DNA from: Kitasatospora sp. CB01950
GTDB lineage: Bacteria; Actinomycetota; Actinomycetes; Streptomycetales; Streptomycetaceae
Assembly (NCBI RefSeq): GCF_001905465.1
Contig: NZ_LISX01000008.1
Span: forward strand, 226,280 to 290,279
Length of the DNA stretch: 64,000 nucleotides
Direction: 5' to 3'
Below the pieces are notes generated by a model. That model had not been told where the DNA came from and made no database searches. It saw only the letters and a program-made list of their open reading frames with translations. Position 1 is the first letter of the stretch; every line of letters starts with the position of its first letter. Of the stretch, positions 8,328 to 17,655 are shown piece by piece. A program made the position numbers and the translations under genes.

Positions 8328-8663
8328 CTAGCCCAGCATGGGGAGCGTCGTCCCCACCGGGTCCTGAACCGCCCCCTCGACCGCCAGGATGCGGTGCAGC
8401 CGGGTCGCCACCAGCAGCCGCTGCAGCTGCACCGGCACGTTCCGCAGGACCAGCCGTCGTCCGACCCGCCCGGCCCGCCGGTGGGTGCCCATGATGACAC
8501 CGAGCCCGGTCGCGTCCCAGAATTCGAGCCGCCCGAGGTCGAGGACGAGGTCGCCCTCTCCGCCGTCGACCGCCGCGTGCAGCAACGCCCTGGCATCGGC
8601 GGCGCTGCGCACGTCGAGCCGCCCTTCGATGGCCAGTCCGGTGTGGTCGCCGGTGATGCGCAC
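8328..8663 (-). CDS. STAS-domain anti-sigma factor antagonist
   Basis: This 111-residue protein is a single SpoIIAA-like STAS domain. It starts with VRITGDHTGLAIEGRLDVRSAAD, carries LVLDLGRLEFWDATGLGVI, where the Thr after DA is the usual phosphorylation position, and ends with the GAVQDP...LG helix. I set the GTG at 8663 because GAGGAGGA lies immediately upstream; earlier in-frame starts would add an unlikely hydrophilic leader. Such proteins bind and release an anti-sigma kinase. No cognate kinase is adjacent, so it must work with one encoded elsewhere, or with the neighbouring NTPase (speculative). Confidence 0.85.
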   Translation of the reverse strand: MRITGDHTGLAIEGRLDVRSAADARALLHAAVDGGEGDLVLDLGRLEFWDATGLGVIMGTHRRAGRVGRRLVLRNVPVQLQRLLVATRLHRILAVEGAVQDPVGTTLPMLG

Positions 8664-8867
8664 GCTGTCCTCCTCCTCCGCCGTGTGCCGTTGTTCGCCC
8701 GCCGCGTTGCGCCTGCCGCCCGTCCCGTGCCCCAGGGACCGATCGCGCTGCGTTTCAGGTCCGGTTGTGCACCGGTCCTTTTCTGAATCTGACGGCCAAC
8801 CAGTTCCGCAGGTTGCTGTCACCCGGCGGACTGTCCCTCAACTTCACCCGTCCGAGGGAATATACGC

Positions 8868-8884
8868 AGGTACACCTGGTACCT
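8868..8884. repeat. inverted repeat AGGTAC-N5-GTACCT
   Basis: Two perfect 6-base arms with a 5-base spacer sit beside the minus-strand TATATT element, about 205 bp upstream of the STAS gene start. It may be a dimer-binding operator for that promoter. No regulator can be named from sequence. Confidence 0.4.
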
Positions 8885-9096
8885 ACGCTCGATTACCGCC
8901 CAAATCACCCGTCTGCGCGGTGCTCCGTGAGCAAACTCACCCGGAGGGTGCGGGGCTTCATCCTGCGGTCATCTGGTCCTCCCGGGGGCACGCCGAGCAG
9001 CTCGCCGTGCCGGGGCAGCACGGACCGCCCGACGGGAGCCACATCGCTCTGCGCCGGACTCTAGTAGGAGCACGCGCCCCGTGGTGCGTTCCGGCA

Positions 9097-9128
9097 GTGT
9101 GATCTGCACCGGAACCGGTGTGATCTGC
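9097..9128. repeat. tandem GTGTGATCTGC repeats, 21-bp period
   Basis: GTGTGATCTGC occurs at 9097-9107 and again at 9118-9128, exactly 21 bp apart, that is two turns of B-DNA. They lie just after the stop of the response regulator gene. Same-face tandem sites of this type often bind response regulators or other dimers. No transcription unit is obviously controlled from here. Confidence 0.4.
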
Positions 9129-9156
9129 GCCCCTCCCCCCGAAACGGCAGGAACCG

Positions 9157-9810
9157 TCACTGCTCCCCGGGAACGGTCACTCCCCATTCCTGCGCGAGGA
9201 TCGCCGCCTGCACCCGGCTGCGCAGTCCGAGCTTCGCGAGGATCCGGCTGACGTGCGTCTTGGTGGTGGCCTCCGCCGTTCCGAGCCGGTGCGCGATCTC
9301 CGCGTTGGACAGGCCCGCGCCGAGGCAGCCGAACACCTCGCGCTCCTTGGGCGTCAGCGCGTCCAGCGCGTCCGGCTCCACCGCCGACGCCTCGGACCGG
9401 GCGAAGGAGGAGATCAGCCGCCGGGTGACGGACGGCGCGAGCATCCCGTCGCCGCGGGCGACCGTGCGGATGCCCTCGACCAGCGTCTCGGCCTCCAGGT
9501 CCTTCAGCAGGAACCCGGCCGCGCCGGCCCGCAGCGCGCCCCACACGTACGCGTCCAGGTCGAAGGTGGTCAGGACGAGAACCTGCGCGGCCCCGGCCTC
9601 CACCACCCGCCGGGTCGCGGCGACGCCGTCCAGCCGGGGCATCTGCACGTCCATCAGCACGACGTCGGGCCGCAGCTCCAGCGCCATCCGGACGGCTTCC
9701 TCGCCGTCCGCGGCCTCGCCGACGACCGCGAGGTCGTCCTCGGCCCGCAGGATCATCACCAGCGCGGCCCGGACGGCCGCCTGGTCCTCCGCCACCAGTA
9801 CCCGGATCAT
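9157..9810 (-). CDS. NarL/LuxR-family response regulator
   Basis: This 217-residue regulator has an N-terminal receiver domain (IRVLVAEDQAAVR; phospho-acceptor D54 in VLMDVQMPRLDG; K in FLLKDLEAE) and a C-terminal LuxR helix-turn-helix (LDALTPKEREVFGCLGAGLSNAEIA, split over two helices). The ATG at 9810 overlaps the stop of the upstream kinase gene by 4 bases (ATGA), so the pair is translationally coupled. Such systems in streptomycetes commonly control a neighbouring transporter or membrane protein; the divergent membrane-protein gene at 11.1 kb is a possible target. Confidence 0.93.
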   Translation of the reverse strand: MIRVLVAEDQAAVRAALVMILRAEDDLAVVGEAADGEEAVRMALELRPDVVLMDVQMPRLDGVAATRRVVEAGAAQVLVLTTFDLDAYVWGALRAGAAGFLLKDLEAETLVEGIRTVARGDGMLAPSVTRRLISSFARSEASAVEPDALDALTPKEREVFGCLGAGLSNAEIAHRLGTAEATTKTHVSRILAKLGLRSRVQAAILAQEWGVTVPGEQ

Positions 9811-11000
9811 TCCCGCTCCCCGCTCGTCGTCCGCGGCAGCACTGCCCGCACCCGCCACGTGTGTCCGTCCGTCGGCCCGGCGTCGAACTCGCCGCCGAGC
9901 AGCTGGGCCCGCTCCCCCATGCCGACCAGCCCGGCCTTCGCGCCGGGCACCGCCCGGCCCTCGCCCTCCCGGTACGGGGACTCCACGATGATCTCCAACT
10001 CCCGCTCGCCGTACCGGATGCGCAGCCGGACCGGGCCGGGCGCGGCGTGCTTGACGGCGTTGGTCAGCGACTCCTGGACGATCCGGTACGCGGCGAGTTC
10101 GACCGGCGCGGGCAACTCGCCCGGCTCGCCGAGCTGTTCCTCCTCGAACCGCAGCCCGGCCGACCGCCCGGCCGCGACGGCCTGTTCCAGCAGCACGTCG
10201 ACGGCCGCCAACCGCGGTGCGGCGTACGGCTCTTCGGGGGCGGCCTCGCGCAGCAGGCCGATCATCCGGCGCATCTCGGCGAGGCCCTGCACGCTGTTCT
10301 CCCGGATCACCGCGAGCGCCTCCACCAGCGGTTCGTCCGCCGCGCGCTCCTGCCGGCGGGCCACCGACTGCGCGCCGGTGGCGTGGATGGCGATCGCCGA
10401 CAGGTGGTTGGCGATCACGTCGTGCAGCTCGCGGGCCATCCGCGACCGTTCGGCGACCACCGCGCCGCGCCGGTCCATCTCCGCGAGCAGCGCGGTCTGT
10501 TCGGCCCGCAGCCTCTCCGCCTCAGCGGCGTCCCGGTGCCGGCGCAGCAGGTCGGCCGTCCACACCGGGGAGAGGAAGATCAGCCCGCAGAACACGGCGA
10601 CCAGCAATGCCTCCGGCAGCGAGGCGAACTGCCAGGCCAGGCCGGTCAGCACCACGGTGGTGGCGGCGCCCGACAGCTGCAGGACCCGGCTCATCCGCGG
10701 CGGGCCGTACAACACGGCCGCGTACAGCAGGTCGGTGTACAGCAGCAGCGTCGCCAGCACCGAACCGAGGTACAGGCCGAGGCCGAACACCACCCCGCCG
10801 ACGCTGACCGCCAGCACGGTGCGCCGGCGGCGCAGCAGCGTGAGCCCGGCCATCGCGACCAGCGGCAGCACCGACGCCCACGCCGACAGCCCGGGCCGCC
10901 GGTCGTACGCGCCGACCACGATCAGCAGCAGCCCGCCGAGCAGCCCGGCCGCGGCGATGGCCTGGTCCTGTCGGTGCTCGGAGAGTCTCACCCGGCCCAT
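9807..11000 (-). CDS. two-component sensor histidine kinase, HisKA_3 type
   Basis: The ATG at 11000 has an AAGGAG ribosome binding site. The 397 residues begin with four to five membrane segments (about 13-148) with very short external loops, so the signal is probably sensed in or at the membrane. The dimerisation/phosphoacceptor motif MARELHDVIANHLSAI follows (H193), then a HATPase_c domain with ESLTNAVKHA (N box) and GLVGMGERAQLLGG (G box). This is the NarX/DesK-like architecture that pairs with LuxR-type regulators. It is transcribed with the regulator and is divergent from the membrane protein at 11124. Confidence 0.92.
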   Translation of the reverse strand: MGRVRLSEHRQDQAIAAAGLLGGLLLIVVGAYDRRPGLSAWASVLPLVAMAGLTLLRRRRTVLAVSVGGVVFGLGLYLGSVLATLLLYTDLLYAAVLYGPPRMSRVLQLSGAATTVVLTGLAWQFASLPEALLVAVFCGLIFLSPVWTADLLRRHRDAAEAERLRAEQTALLAEMDRRGAVVAERSRMARELHDVIANHLSAIAIHATGAQSVARRQERAADEPLVEALAVIRENSVQGLAEMRRMIGLLREAAPEEPYAAPRLAAVDVLLEQAVAAGRSAGLRFEEEQLGEPGELPAPVELAAYRIVQESLTNAVKHAAPGPVRLRIRYGERELEIIVESPYREGEGRAVPGAKAGLVGMGERAQLLGGEFDAGPTDGHTWRVRAVLPRTTSGERE

Positions 11001-11123
11001 CCCAGCACTCCTTCCGCCCCGCCGGAACGACCGGTCGGACGACCCGCCGTCCGACGAACGGCTGACGTCCCTGTCCGCTGGGCGGACGATGACGACGTGC
11101 CCGTACGCGGGGAGGATCGAAGC

Positions 11124-11654
11124 ATGGTATCCCTGATCGTGGCCGGCGAGGCCGGCTTCTGGGTGGTGCTGGCGGCGGGGCTGCTGGCCCGCTACGCGCT
11201 GCGCCTGCGCCGCACCGGTCTGGCACTGCTGGCGCTGCTGCCGGTGGTCGATCTGGTGATCCTCGGCGCCACCGTCGCCGATCTGCGCGGCGGCGCCACT
11301 GCCGACTGGTCGCACGGCCTGGCCGCCGCGTACGTCGGCTTCTCGATCGCCTACGGCCACCGCATGGTCCGCTGGGCCGATGGCCATGCCGCGCACCGGC
11401 TGGCGGGCGGCCCCAAGCCCGCCGGCGCGCCCAAGTACGGTGCGCCGCGGGCCCGTTACGAGTGGGGCGTGTTCCTGCTGACGCTGCTGGCCGCGGCCGT
11501 CACGGTGGCGCTGGTCGCCGCCGTCCAGTGGCTGGTCGGCGACGCCGCGCGCACCGCGGCGCTCGACGACTGGTACCCGCGCATGGCCCTGGTGGTCGGC
11601 ATCAACCTGGTGGTGGCCGCCAGCTACACGCTCTTCCCGAAACGGCAGAAGTGA
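11124..11654 (+). CDS. integral membrane protein, function unknown
   Basis: This is 176 residues with about five hydrophobic segments: three in the first 80 residues and two near the end, joined by a hydrophilic loop rich in Gly, Pro and Lys (about 94-112). A GGAGGATC ribosome binding site precedes the ATG. The C-terminus is short and basic (FPKRQK). It is divergent from the sensor kinase across 123 bp and could be its target or accessory (inference). No enzymatic motif is visible. Confidence 0.75.
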   Translation: MVSLIVAGEAGFWVVLAAGLLARYALRLRRTGLALLALLPVVDLVILGATVADLRGGATADWSHGLAAAYVGFSIAYGHRMVRWADGHAAHRLAGGPKPAGAPKYGAPRARYEWGVFLLTLLAAAVTVALVAAVQWLVGDAARTAALDDWYPRMALVVGINLVVAASYTLFPKRQK

Positions 11655-11661
11655 CGGCGGG

Positions 11662-12234
11662 TCAGCGGTTCTCGCCGGGCACCCAGAGCACGTCGCCGCG
11701 CTCCTTGTTCGCCACCCGCGCCAGGATGAACAGCAGGTCGGACAGCCGGTTGAGGTACTTCGCGGTCAGCGGGTTGATGTTGTCGCCGTGCGCCTCGATC
11801 GCCGCCCAGGTGGCCCGCTCGGCCCGCCGCACCACGGTGCACGCCAGGTGCAGGTACGCGGCGCCGGGGGTGCCGCCGGGCAGGATGAAGCTGCGGAGCT
11901 TCTCCAACTGCTCCAGGAACCGGTCGCAGTCCCCCTCCAGCCGGTCGATGTAGGTCTGCTCGACCCGCAGCGGCGGGTACTCGGGGTTCTCCACGATCGG
12001 CGTCGCCAGGTCCGCGCCCACGTCGAACAGGTCGTTCTGGATCCGGGTCAGCACCGGCACCAGCTCGCCGTCCAGCGCCCCGGCGGCCAGCGCCACACCG
12101 ATCGCCGCATTGGCCTCGTTGGTGTCGGCGTACGCGATCAGCCGCGGGTCGGTCTTGGTGGTCCGGCTCATGTCGCCGAGCGCGGTCGTGCCGTCGTCCC
12201 CGGTCCGGGTGTAGATGCGCGTCAGGTTCACCAT
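11662..12234 (-). CDS. cob(I)yrinic acid a,c-diamide adenosyltransferase, PduO type
   Basis: This 190-residue enzyme adds the 5'-deoxyadenosyl group to cob(I)alamin, making coenzyme B12. The PduO/MMAB signatures are present: an N-terminal RIYTRTGDDGTTAL that binds ATP, IQNDLFDVGADLATP, and the C-terminal CTVVRRAERATWAA and YLNRLSDLLFILAR, containing the ATP-binding Arg residues. It probably uses a leaderless transcript (TAGGCT six bases before the ATG). Its stop is only 7 bases from the end of the convergent membrane-protein gene, leaving almost no room for a terminator. Confidence 0.94.
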   Translation of the reverse strand: MVNLTRIYTRTGDDGTTALGDMSRTTKTDPRLIAYADTNEANAAIGVALAAGALDGELVPVLTRIQNDLFDVGADLATPIVENPEYPPLRVEQTYIDRLEGDCDRFLEQLEKLRSFILPGGTPGAAYLHLACTVVRRAERATWAAIEAHGDNINPLTAKYLNRLSDLLFILARVANKERGDVLWVPGENR

Positions 12235-12240
12235 GCCCGC

Positions 12241-12246
12241 AGCCTA
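12241..12246 (-). promoter_or_regulatory. -10 box of a probable leaderless transcript
   Basis: On the minus strand TAGGCT ends six bases before the ATG of the adenosyltransferase gene, with GCGGGC between and no ribosome binding site. It is the same hexamer as before nucS and argS. Confidence 0.5.
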
Positions 12247-12301
12247 GCGCGCACGTCGAAGCCGGTGGACGCGAGCCGCGTCACGCCCGACTGGCCGGGA
12301 A

Positions 12302-12808
12302 TCAGGCGACGTTGACCCTCTGCCCGGGCGGGGCGGCCTCCAGCCAGGCCAGGAAGCCGGTCAGCGCGTCGTCGCTCATCGCGAGCTCCAGCGGCGCGCC
12401 CCGGTGCAGGCAGCGCAGCACCACCGAGCCGGAGAGCAGGGCGAGTTCCTCCTGCCCCTGCGGGTAGCGGCGGCCCAGCACCTCGATCTCGGTGCGCGGC
12501 AGGACCCGTCGCGGCCGGGGCGCGTACGAGAACACCCGGAACCACTCGATGGAGTCACCGCTGTAGCGGCCGATACCAAAAACCCACCCCTTGCCATCGG
12601 TCTGGGGGACCGGGGCCGAGGTGGGCTGGCCGTTCTCGTCGAGATCCGGCTGCGTGGAGGCGTCCACAGGCATTTTCAAGCGGTAGGAGCAGTCGAAGGT
12701 GCCGCCCACCCGCTGGATGAGGCGGCGGCGTACCGCGAAGCCGACCAGCCCCGCGATGGCGAGGACCACCACCGACGCGCACACCACAAGGGCGAGGACC
12801 ACGCTCAC
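12302..12808 (-). CDS. DUF2550 membrane-anchored protein
   Basis: This is a 168-residue actinobacterial protein. The GTG start follows a GAGGTAGGT ribosome binding site. One N-terminal membrane helix (about 5-27, VLALVVCASVVVLAIAGLVG) is followed by RRRLIQRVGGTFDCSYR, the DUF2550 signature, and a cytoplasmic beta-rich domain with GWVFGIGRYSGDSIEWFRVFS. It sits directly downstream of the atp genes in streptomycetes and mycobacteria. No function is established for the family, and the context suggests no more than co-transcription with atpC. Confidence 0.88.
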   Translation of the reverse strand: MSVVLALVVCASVVVLAIAGLVGFAVRRRLIQRVGGTFDCSYRLKMPVDASTQPDLDENGQPTSAPVPQTDGKGWVFGIGRYSGDSIEWFRVFSYAPRPRRVLPRTEIEVLGRRYPQGQEELALLSGSVVLRCLHRGAPLELAMSDDALTGFLAWLEAAPPGQRVNVA

Positions 12809-12929
12809 CTACCTCCTCGCTGCCTTCATCCCCGTTGACGGCCTTGCGCGGCCGCCCATTCCTACCAACTGATACGACAGTCCCGAGGACACGCACCAGG
12901 CGTCCCCGGGACCGTCGCTGAAACCAGGC

Positions 12930-13313
12930 TCAGTGATGCGCCTTCAGGCCGCCGGCGGCGACCAGTCGGACCTCGGCGCGACGCTCGGCGTGCGAGTCGG
13001 TGTCGGCCTTGGCGTTCTCCAGCGCGCGCTCGGCGCGGGCGACGTCGATCTCGTCGGCCAGCTCGGCGATCTCGGCGAGGATCGACAGCTTGTTGTCGGC
13101 GAACGAGATGAAGCCACCGTGCACCGCGGCGATGATCGTGCCCTCGGAGGCGGTGCGGATGGTGACCGGACCGGTCTCCAGCACGCTCAGCACCGGGGTG
13201 TGACCCGGCATGATGCCGGTGTCGCCGGAGGCCGTACGGGCAACAACGATGGTGGCCGCACCGGACCACACCTTGCGGTCGGCTGCGACCAGCTCGACGT
13301 GCAGCTCAGCCAA
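12930..13313 (-). CDS. atpC: F1Fo ATP synthase epsilon subunit
   Basis: This 127-residue epsilon subunit has the N-terminal beta-sandwich (LHVELVAADRKVWSG, GIMPGHTPVLSVLETG) and a C-terminal helical hairpin with the usual ERALENAK repeat. It couples rotation and inhibits ATP hydrolysis. The start is TTG with an AGGAGCC ribosome binding site, which may lower expression relative to the catalytic subunits. It is separated from atpD by 219 bases containing a strong hairpin, whereas the other F1 genes are tightly packed. Confidence 0.96.
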   Translation of the reverse strand: MAELHVELVAADRKVWSGAATIVVARTASGDTGIMPGHTPVLSVLETGPVTIRTASEGTIIAAVHGGFISFADNKLSILAEIAELADEIDVARAERALENAKADTDSHAERRAEVRLVAAGGLKAHH

Positions 13314-13458
13314 CGTGGGCTCCTTGGCTCTTGCCGGGCCTCGACCACCCGGGCGAACGGGCGGCTGAGCTCTCGGCAGTTTCGGTAAGAATAACGGTCT
13401 CGCGCCCCCGGAACGAAACCAAGGGCCCGTAAATGACCGGGATCACAGCAGATCCAGC

Positions 13459-13502
13459 GTTGAGGGGTGGCCCCCGACGAGAGCCGGGAACCACCCCTCA
13501 AC
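13459..13502 (-). terminator. strong hairpin between atpD and atpC
   Basis: Perfect 12-base arms (GTTGAGGGGTGG / CCACCCCTCAAC) extended by inner CCC/GGG pairs form a long stem 30 bases after the atpD stop. There is no T-tract. It could terminate most transcripts after atpD, or stabilise the upstream mRNA 3' end so that atpC is made in lower amounts. Confidence 0.6.
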
Positions 13503-13532
13503 GGTTGGGTCTGCCGTGCGACCGGTCTGCGG

Positions 13533-14980
<1,448 letters not shown>

Positions 14981-14984
<4 letters not shown>

Positions 14985-15895
14985 TCGCTCCCGCGGCTAG
15001 CGTCGGCGAGGGCGTTGGCACCGCCGACGATCTCGCTGATTTCCTGGGTGATCTCGGCCTGACGGGCCGAGTTGGCAAGCCGCGTGAGCGACTTGACGAG
15101 CTCGCCGGCATTGTCCGTCGCGCTCTTCATCGCGCGGCGGCGGGCGGCGTGCTCGGAAGCGGCCGACTGCAGCAGCGCGTTGTAGATCCGGCTCTCGACG
15201 TACCGCGGCAGCAGGGCGTCGAGGACGCCCTCCGCCGACGGCTCGAAGTCGTACAGCGGGAAGATCTCGTTCTTCGCCGACGACTTGTCGCTGAGCTCGA
15301 CCTCGTCGAGCTTCAGCGGCAGCAGGCGCTTGTCCACGGCGGTCTGCGTCAGCATCGACACGAACTCGGTCGACACCAGGTGCAGCTCGTCCACGCCACC
15401 GGTCTCCGCGGTGAAGGCCTCGATGAGGTCCGCCGCGACGGCCTTCGCGTCCCCGTAGGTCGGCTTGTCCGAGAAGCCCGTCCACGAGTTGGCGACCGCC
15501 AGGTTGCGGAACCCGTAGTACCCGACGCCCTTGCGGCCGACGATGTACGTGACCACGTCCTTGCCCTCTTCGCGGAGCCTGGCGCTGAGCGCCAGGGACT
15601 GCTTGATGGCGTTGGTCGAGTAGCCGCCCGCCAGACCGCGGTCCGCCGTGATCAACAGCACGGCGGCACGGGTGGCGTTCGGGTTCTCGGTGGTCAGCGG
15701 GTGCTTCGCGTTGGACCGGGTGGCCACCGCGGTCACCGCACGGGTGAGCTCATCGGCGTACGGAGTGGAGGCGGCCACCGCGCGCTGCGCCTTGACGATG
15801 CGCGACGCGGAGATCATCTCCATCGCCTTGGTGATCTTCTTCGTCGCGGTGACGGAGCGGATGCGGCGCTTGTAGACCCGAAGCTGTGCTCCCAT
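14981..15895 (-). CDS. atpG: F1Fo ATP synthase gamma subunit
   Basis: This 304-residue central stalk subunit has an N-terminal MGAQLRVYKRRIRSVTATKKITKAMEMI helix (split here at its conserved KITKAM core) and a C-terminal helix with ITQEISEIVGGANAL. These two form the rotating coiled coil. The middle domain contains the LLITADRGLAGGYSTN Rossmann-like segment. Actinobacterial gamma subunits are slightly longer than enteric ones, as here. Its stop overlaps the atpD start. Confidence 0.97.
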
Positions 15896-15927
15896 GGGTC
15901 GTTACGTCCTTTCCCTCGCTACCGGAC

Positions 15928-17502
15928 TCAGGCCTGCTCAGACAGCAGCTTGCCGTCCGCGGTGGTGAAGCCCTGCTTGAAGCCGGTGATGGCGGAGGTC
16001 AGCGCGTCGACGGTGCCCTGCTCCAGCAGGCCCGTCTCGACGATGCCGGCCAGGATGCCCTTGTGCTCCAGGCGCACGTGGTCCAGGAACTCGCGCTCGA
16101 AGCGGCGGATGTCGGCGACCGGGACGTCGTCCAGCTGACCGGTGGTGCCGGCCCAGATCGAGACGACCTGCTCCTCGACCGGGAACGGCTGGTACTGACC
16201 CTGCTTCAGCAGCTCCACCATGCGGGCGCCGCGCTCCAGCTGGGCCTTGGAGGCCGCGTCCAGGTCGGAACCGAAGGCGGCGAACGCCTCCAGCTCGCGG
16301 TACTGGGCCAGGTCCAGACGCAGGCGGCCGGCGACCGAACGCATGGCCTTGATCTGGGCAGAGCCACCGACGCGGGAGACCGAGATACCGACGTTCACGG
16401 CCGGGCGGATGCCGGCGTTGAACAGGTCGGACTCCAGGAAGCACTGGCCGTCGGTGATGGAGATGACGTTGGTCGGGATGTACGCCGAGACGTCGTTGGC
16501 CTTGGTCTCGATGATCGGCAGACCGGTCATCGAGCCGCCGCCGAGGGCGTCGTTCAGCTTGGCGCAGCGCTCCAGCAGGCGGGAGTGCAAGTAGAAGACG
16601 TCACCCGGGTAGGCCTCGCGGCCCGGCGGGCGGCGCAGCAGCAGGGAGACGGAGCGGTAGGCCTCGGCCTGCTTCGACAGGTCGTCGAAGACGATCAGGA
16701 CGTGCTTGCCGTCGTACATCCACTCCTGGCCGATGGCCGAACCGGTGTACGGGGCGAGGTACTTGAAGCCGGCCGGGTCGGAGGCGGGAGCAGCCACGAT
16801 GGTGGTGTACTCCAGCGCGCCGGCCTCCTCCAGGGCGCCGCGGACGGACGCGATGGTGGAGCCCTTCTGGCCCACGGCGACGTAGATGCAGCGGACCTGC
16901 TTCTCCGGGTCGCCCGAGCGCCAGTTGTCGCGCTGGTTGATGATGGTGTCGACGGCGACGGCGGTCTTGCCGGTCTGACGGTCACCAATGATCAGCTGGC
17001 GCTGGCCGCGGCCGATCGGGGTCATCGCGTCGATGGCCTTGATGCCGGTCTGCAGCGGCTGCTTGACCGACTTACGGGCCATGACGCCGGGGGCCTGCAG
17101 TTCCAGGGCGCGACGGCCGGTGGAGGCGATGTCGCCCAGGCCGTCGATCGGGTTGCCCAGCGGGTCCACGACGCGGCCGAGGTAGCCGTCGCCGACCGGA
17201 ACCGAGAGGACCTCGCCGGTGCGGCGCACGGTCTGGCCCTCTTCGATGCCGCCGAACTCACCGAGGATGACGACACCGATCTCGCGGGTGTCGAGGTTCA
17301 GCGCGAGGCCGAGCGTGCCGTCCTCGAACTTCAGCAGCTCGTTCGCCATGACCGAGGGCAGGCCCTCGACATGCGCGATGCCGTCCGCAGCGTCAGTGAC
17401 CTTGCCGACCTCTTCCACAGAAGCGGCGTCCGGCTGGTACGACTGGACAAAGTCGGCCAGCGCGTCCCGGATCTCCTCCGGACGGATCGTAAGCTCCGCC
17501 AT
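15928..17502 (-). CDS. atpA: F1Fo ATP synthase alpha subunit
   Basis: This 524-residue regulatory/nucleotide-binding subunit has the Walker A GDRQTGKT at 173-180, RAIDAMTPIGRGQRQL-type context (here KAIDAMTPIGRG) and the arginine-finger region ISVSRVGGSAQ. It alternates with beta in the F1 hexamer. The N-terminus ELTIRPEEIRDALADFV is the delta-binding segment. About 30 bases separate it from atpG, and 153 from atpH. Confidence 0.98.
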   Translation of the reverse strand: MAELTIRPEEIRDALADFVQSYQPDAASVEEVGKVTDAADGIAHVEGLPSVMANELLKFEDGTLGLALNLDTREIGVVILGEFGGIEEGQTVRRTGEVLSVPVGDGYLGRVVDPLGNPIDGLGDIASTGRRALELQAPGVMARKSVKQPLQTGIKAIDAMTPIGRGQRQLIIGDRQTGKTAVAVDTIINQRDNWRSGDPEKQVRCIYVAVGQKGSTIASVRGALEEAGALEYTTIVAAPASDPAGFKYLAPYTGSAIGQEWMYDGKHVLIVFDDLSKQAEAYRSVSLLLRRPPGREAYPGDVFYLHSRLLERCAKLNDALGGGSMTGLPIIETKANDVSAYIPTNVISITDGQCFLESDLFNAGIRPAVNVGISVSRVGGSAQIKAMRSVAGRLRLDLAQYRELEAFAAFGSDLDAASKAQLERGARMVELLKQGQYQPFPVEEQVVSIWAGTTGQLDDVPVADIRRFEREFLDHVRLEHKGILAGIVETGLLEQGTVDALTSAITGFKQGFTTADGKLLSEQA

Positions 17503-17655
17503 CAGGCTTCCCTGCTCTCCTAGTTTGCGATCCTCGGCCCGCCATTGAGGGCCGCAAGTGCTCGACTCTCGGCCGGGTCAGGTGAACCGGCCGTACGTTT
17601 TGCCGGCCCACCTGGTGTGGACCGACGCCCGACCGAGGGTCGGATAGTGCTGGTG

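Larger units (their letters stand above)
8664..9156. other. 493-base intergenic region with repeats
   Basis: No credible gene is present. The region is notably less GC-rich than its surroundings and holds an inverted repeat at 8868-8884, a minus-strand TATATT (8859-8864) that could be a -10 box for the STAS gene, a small CCGGT...ACCGG inverted repeat at 8761-8775, and a pair of direct repeats at 9097-9128. Confidence 0.5.

Noticed and set aside
8765..9064. A 99-codon frame in the 8.7-9.1 kb intergenic region
   Set aside because: No ribosome binding site, poor codon bias and no recognisable family; the region looks regulatory.
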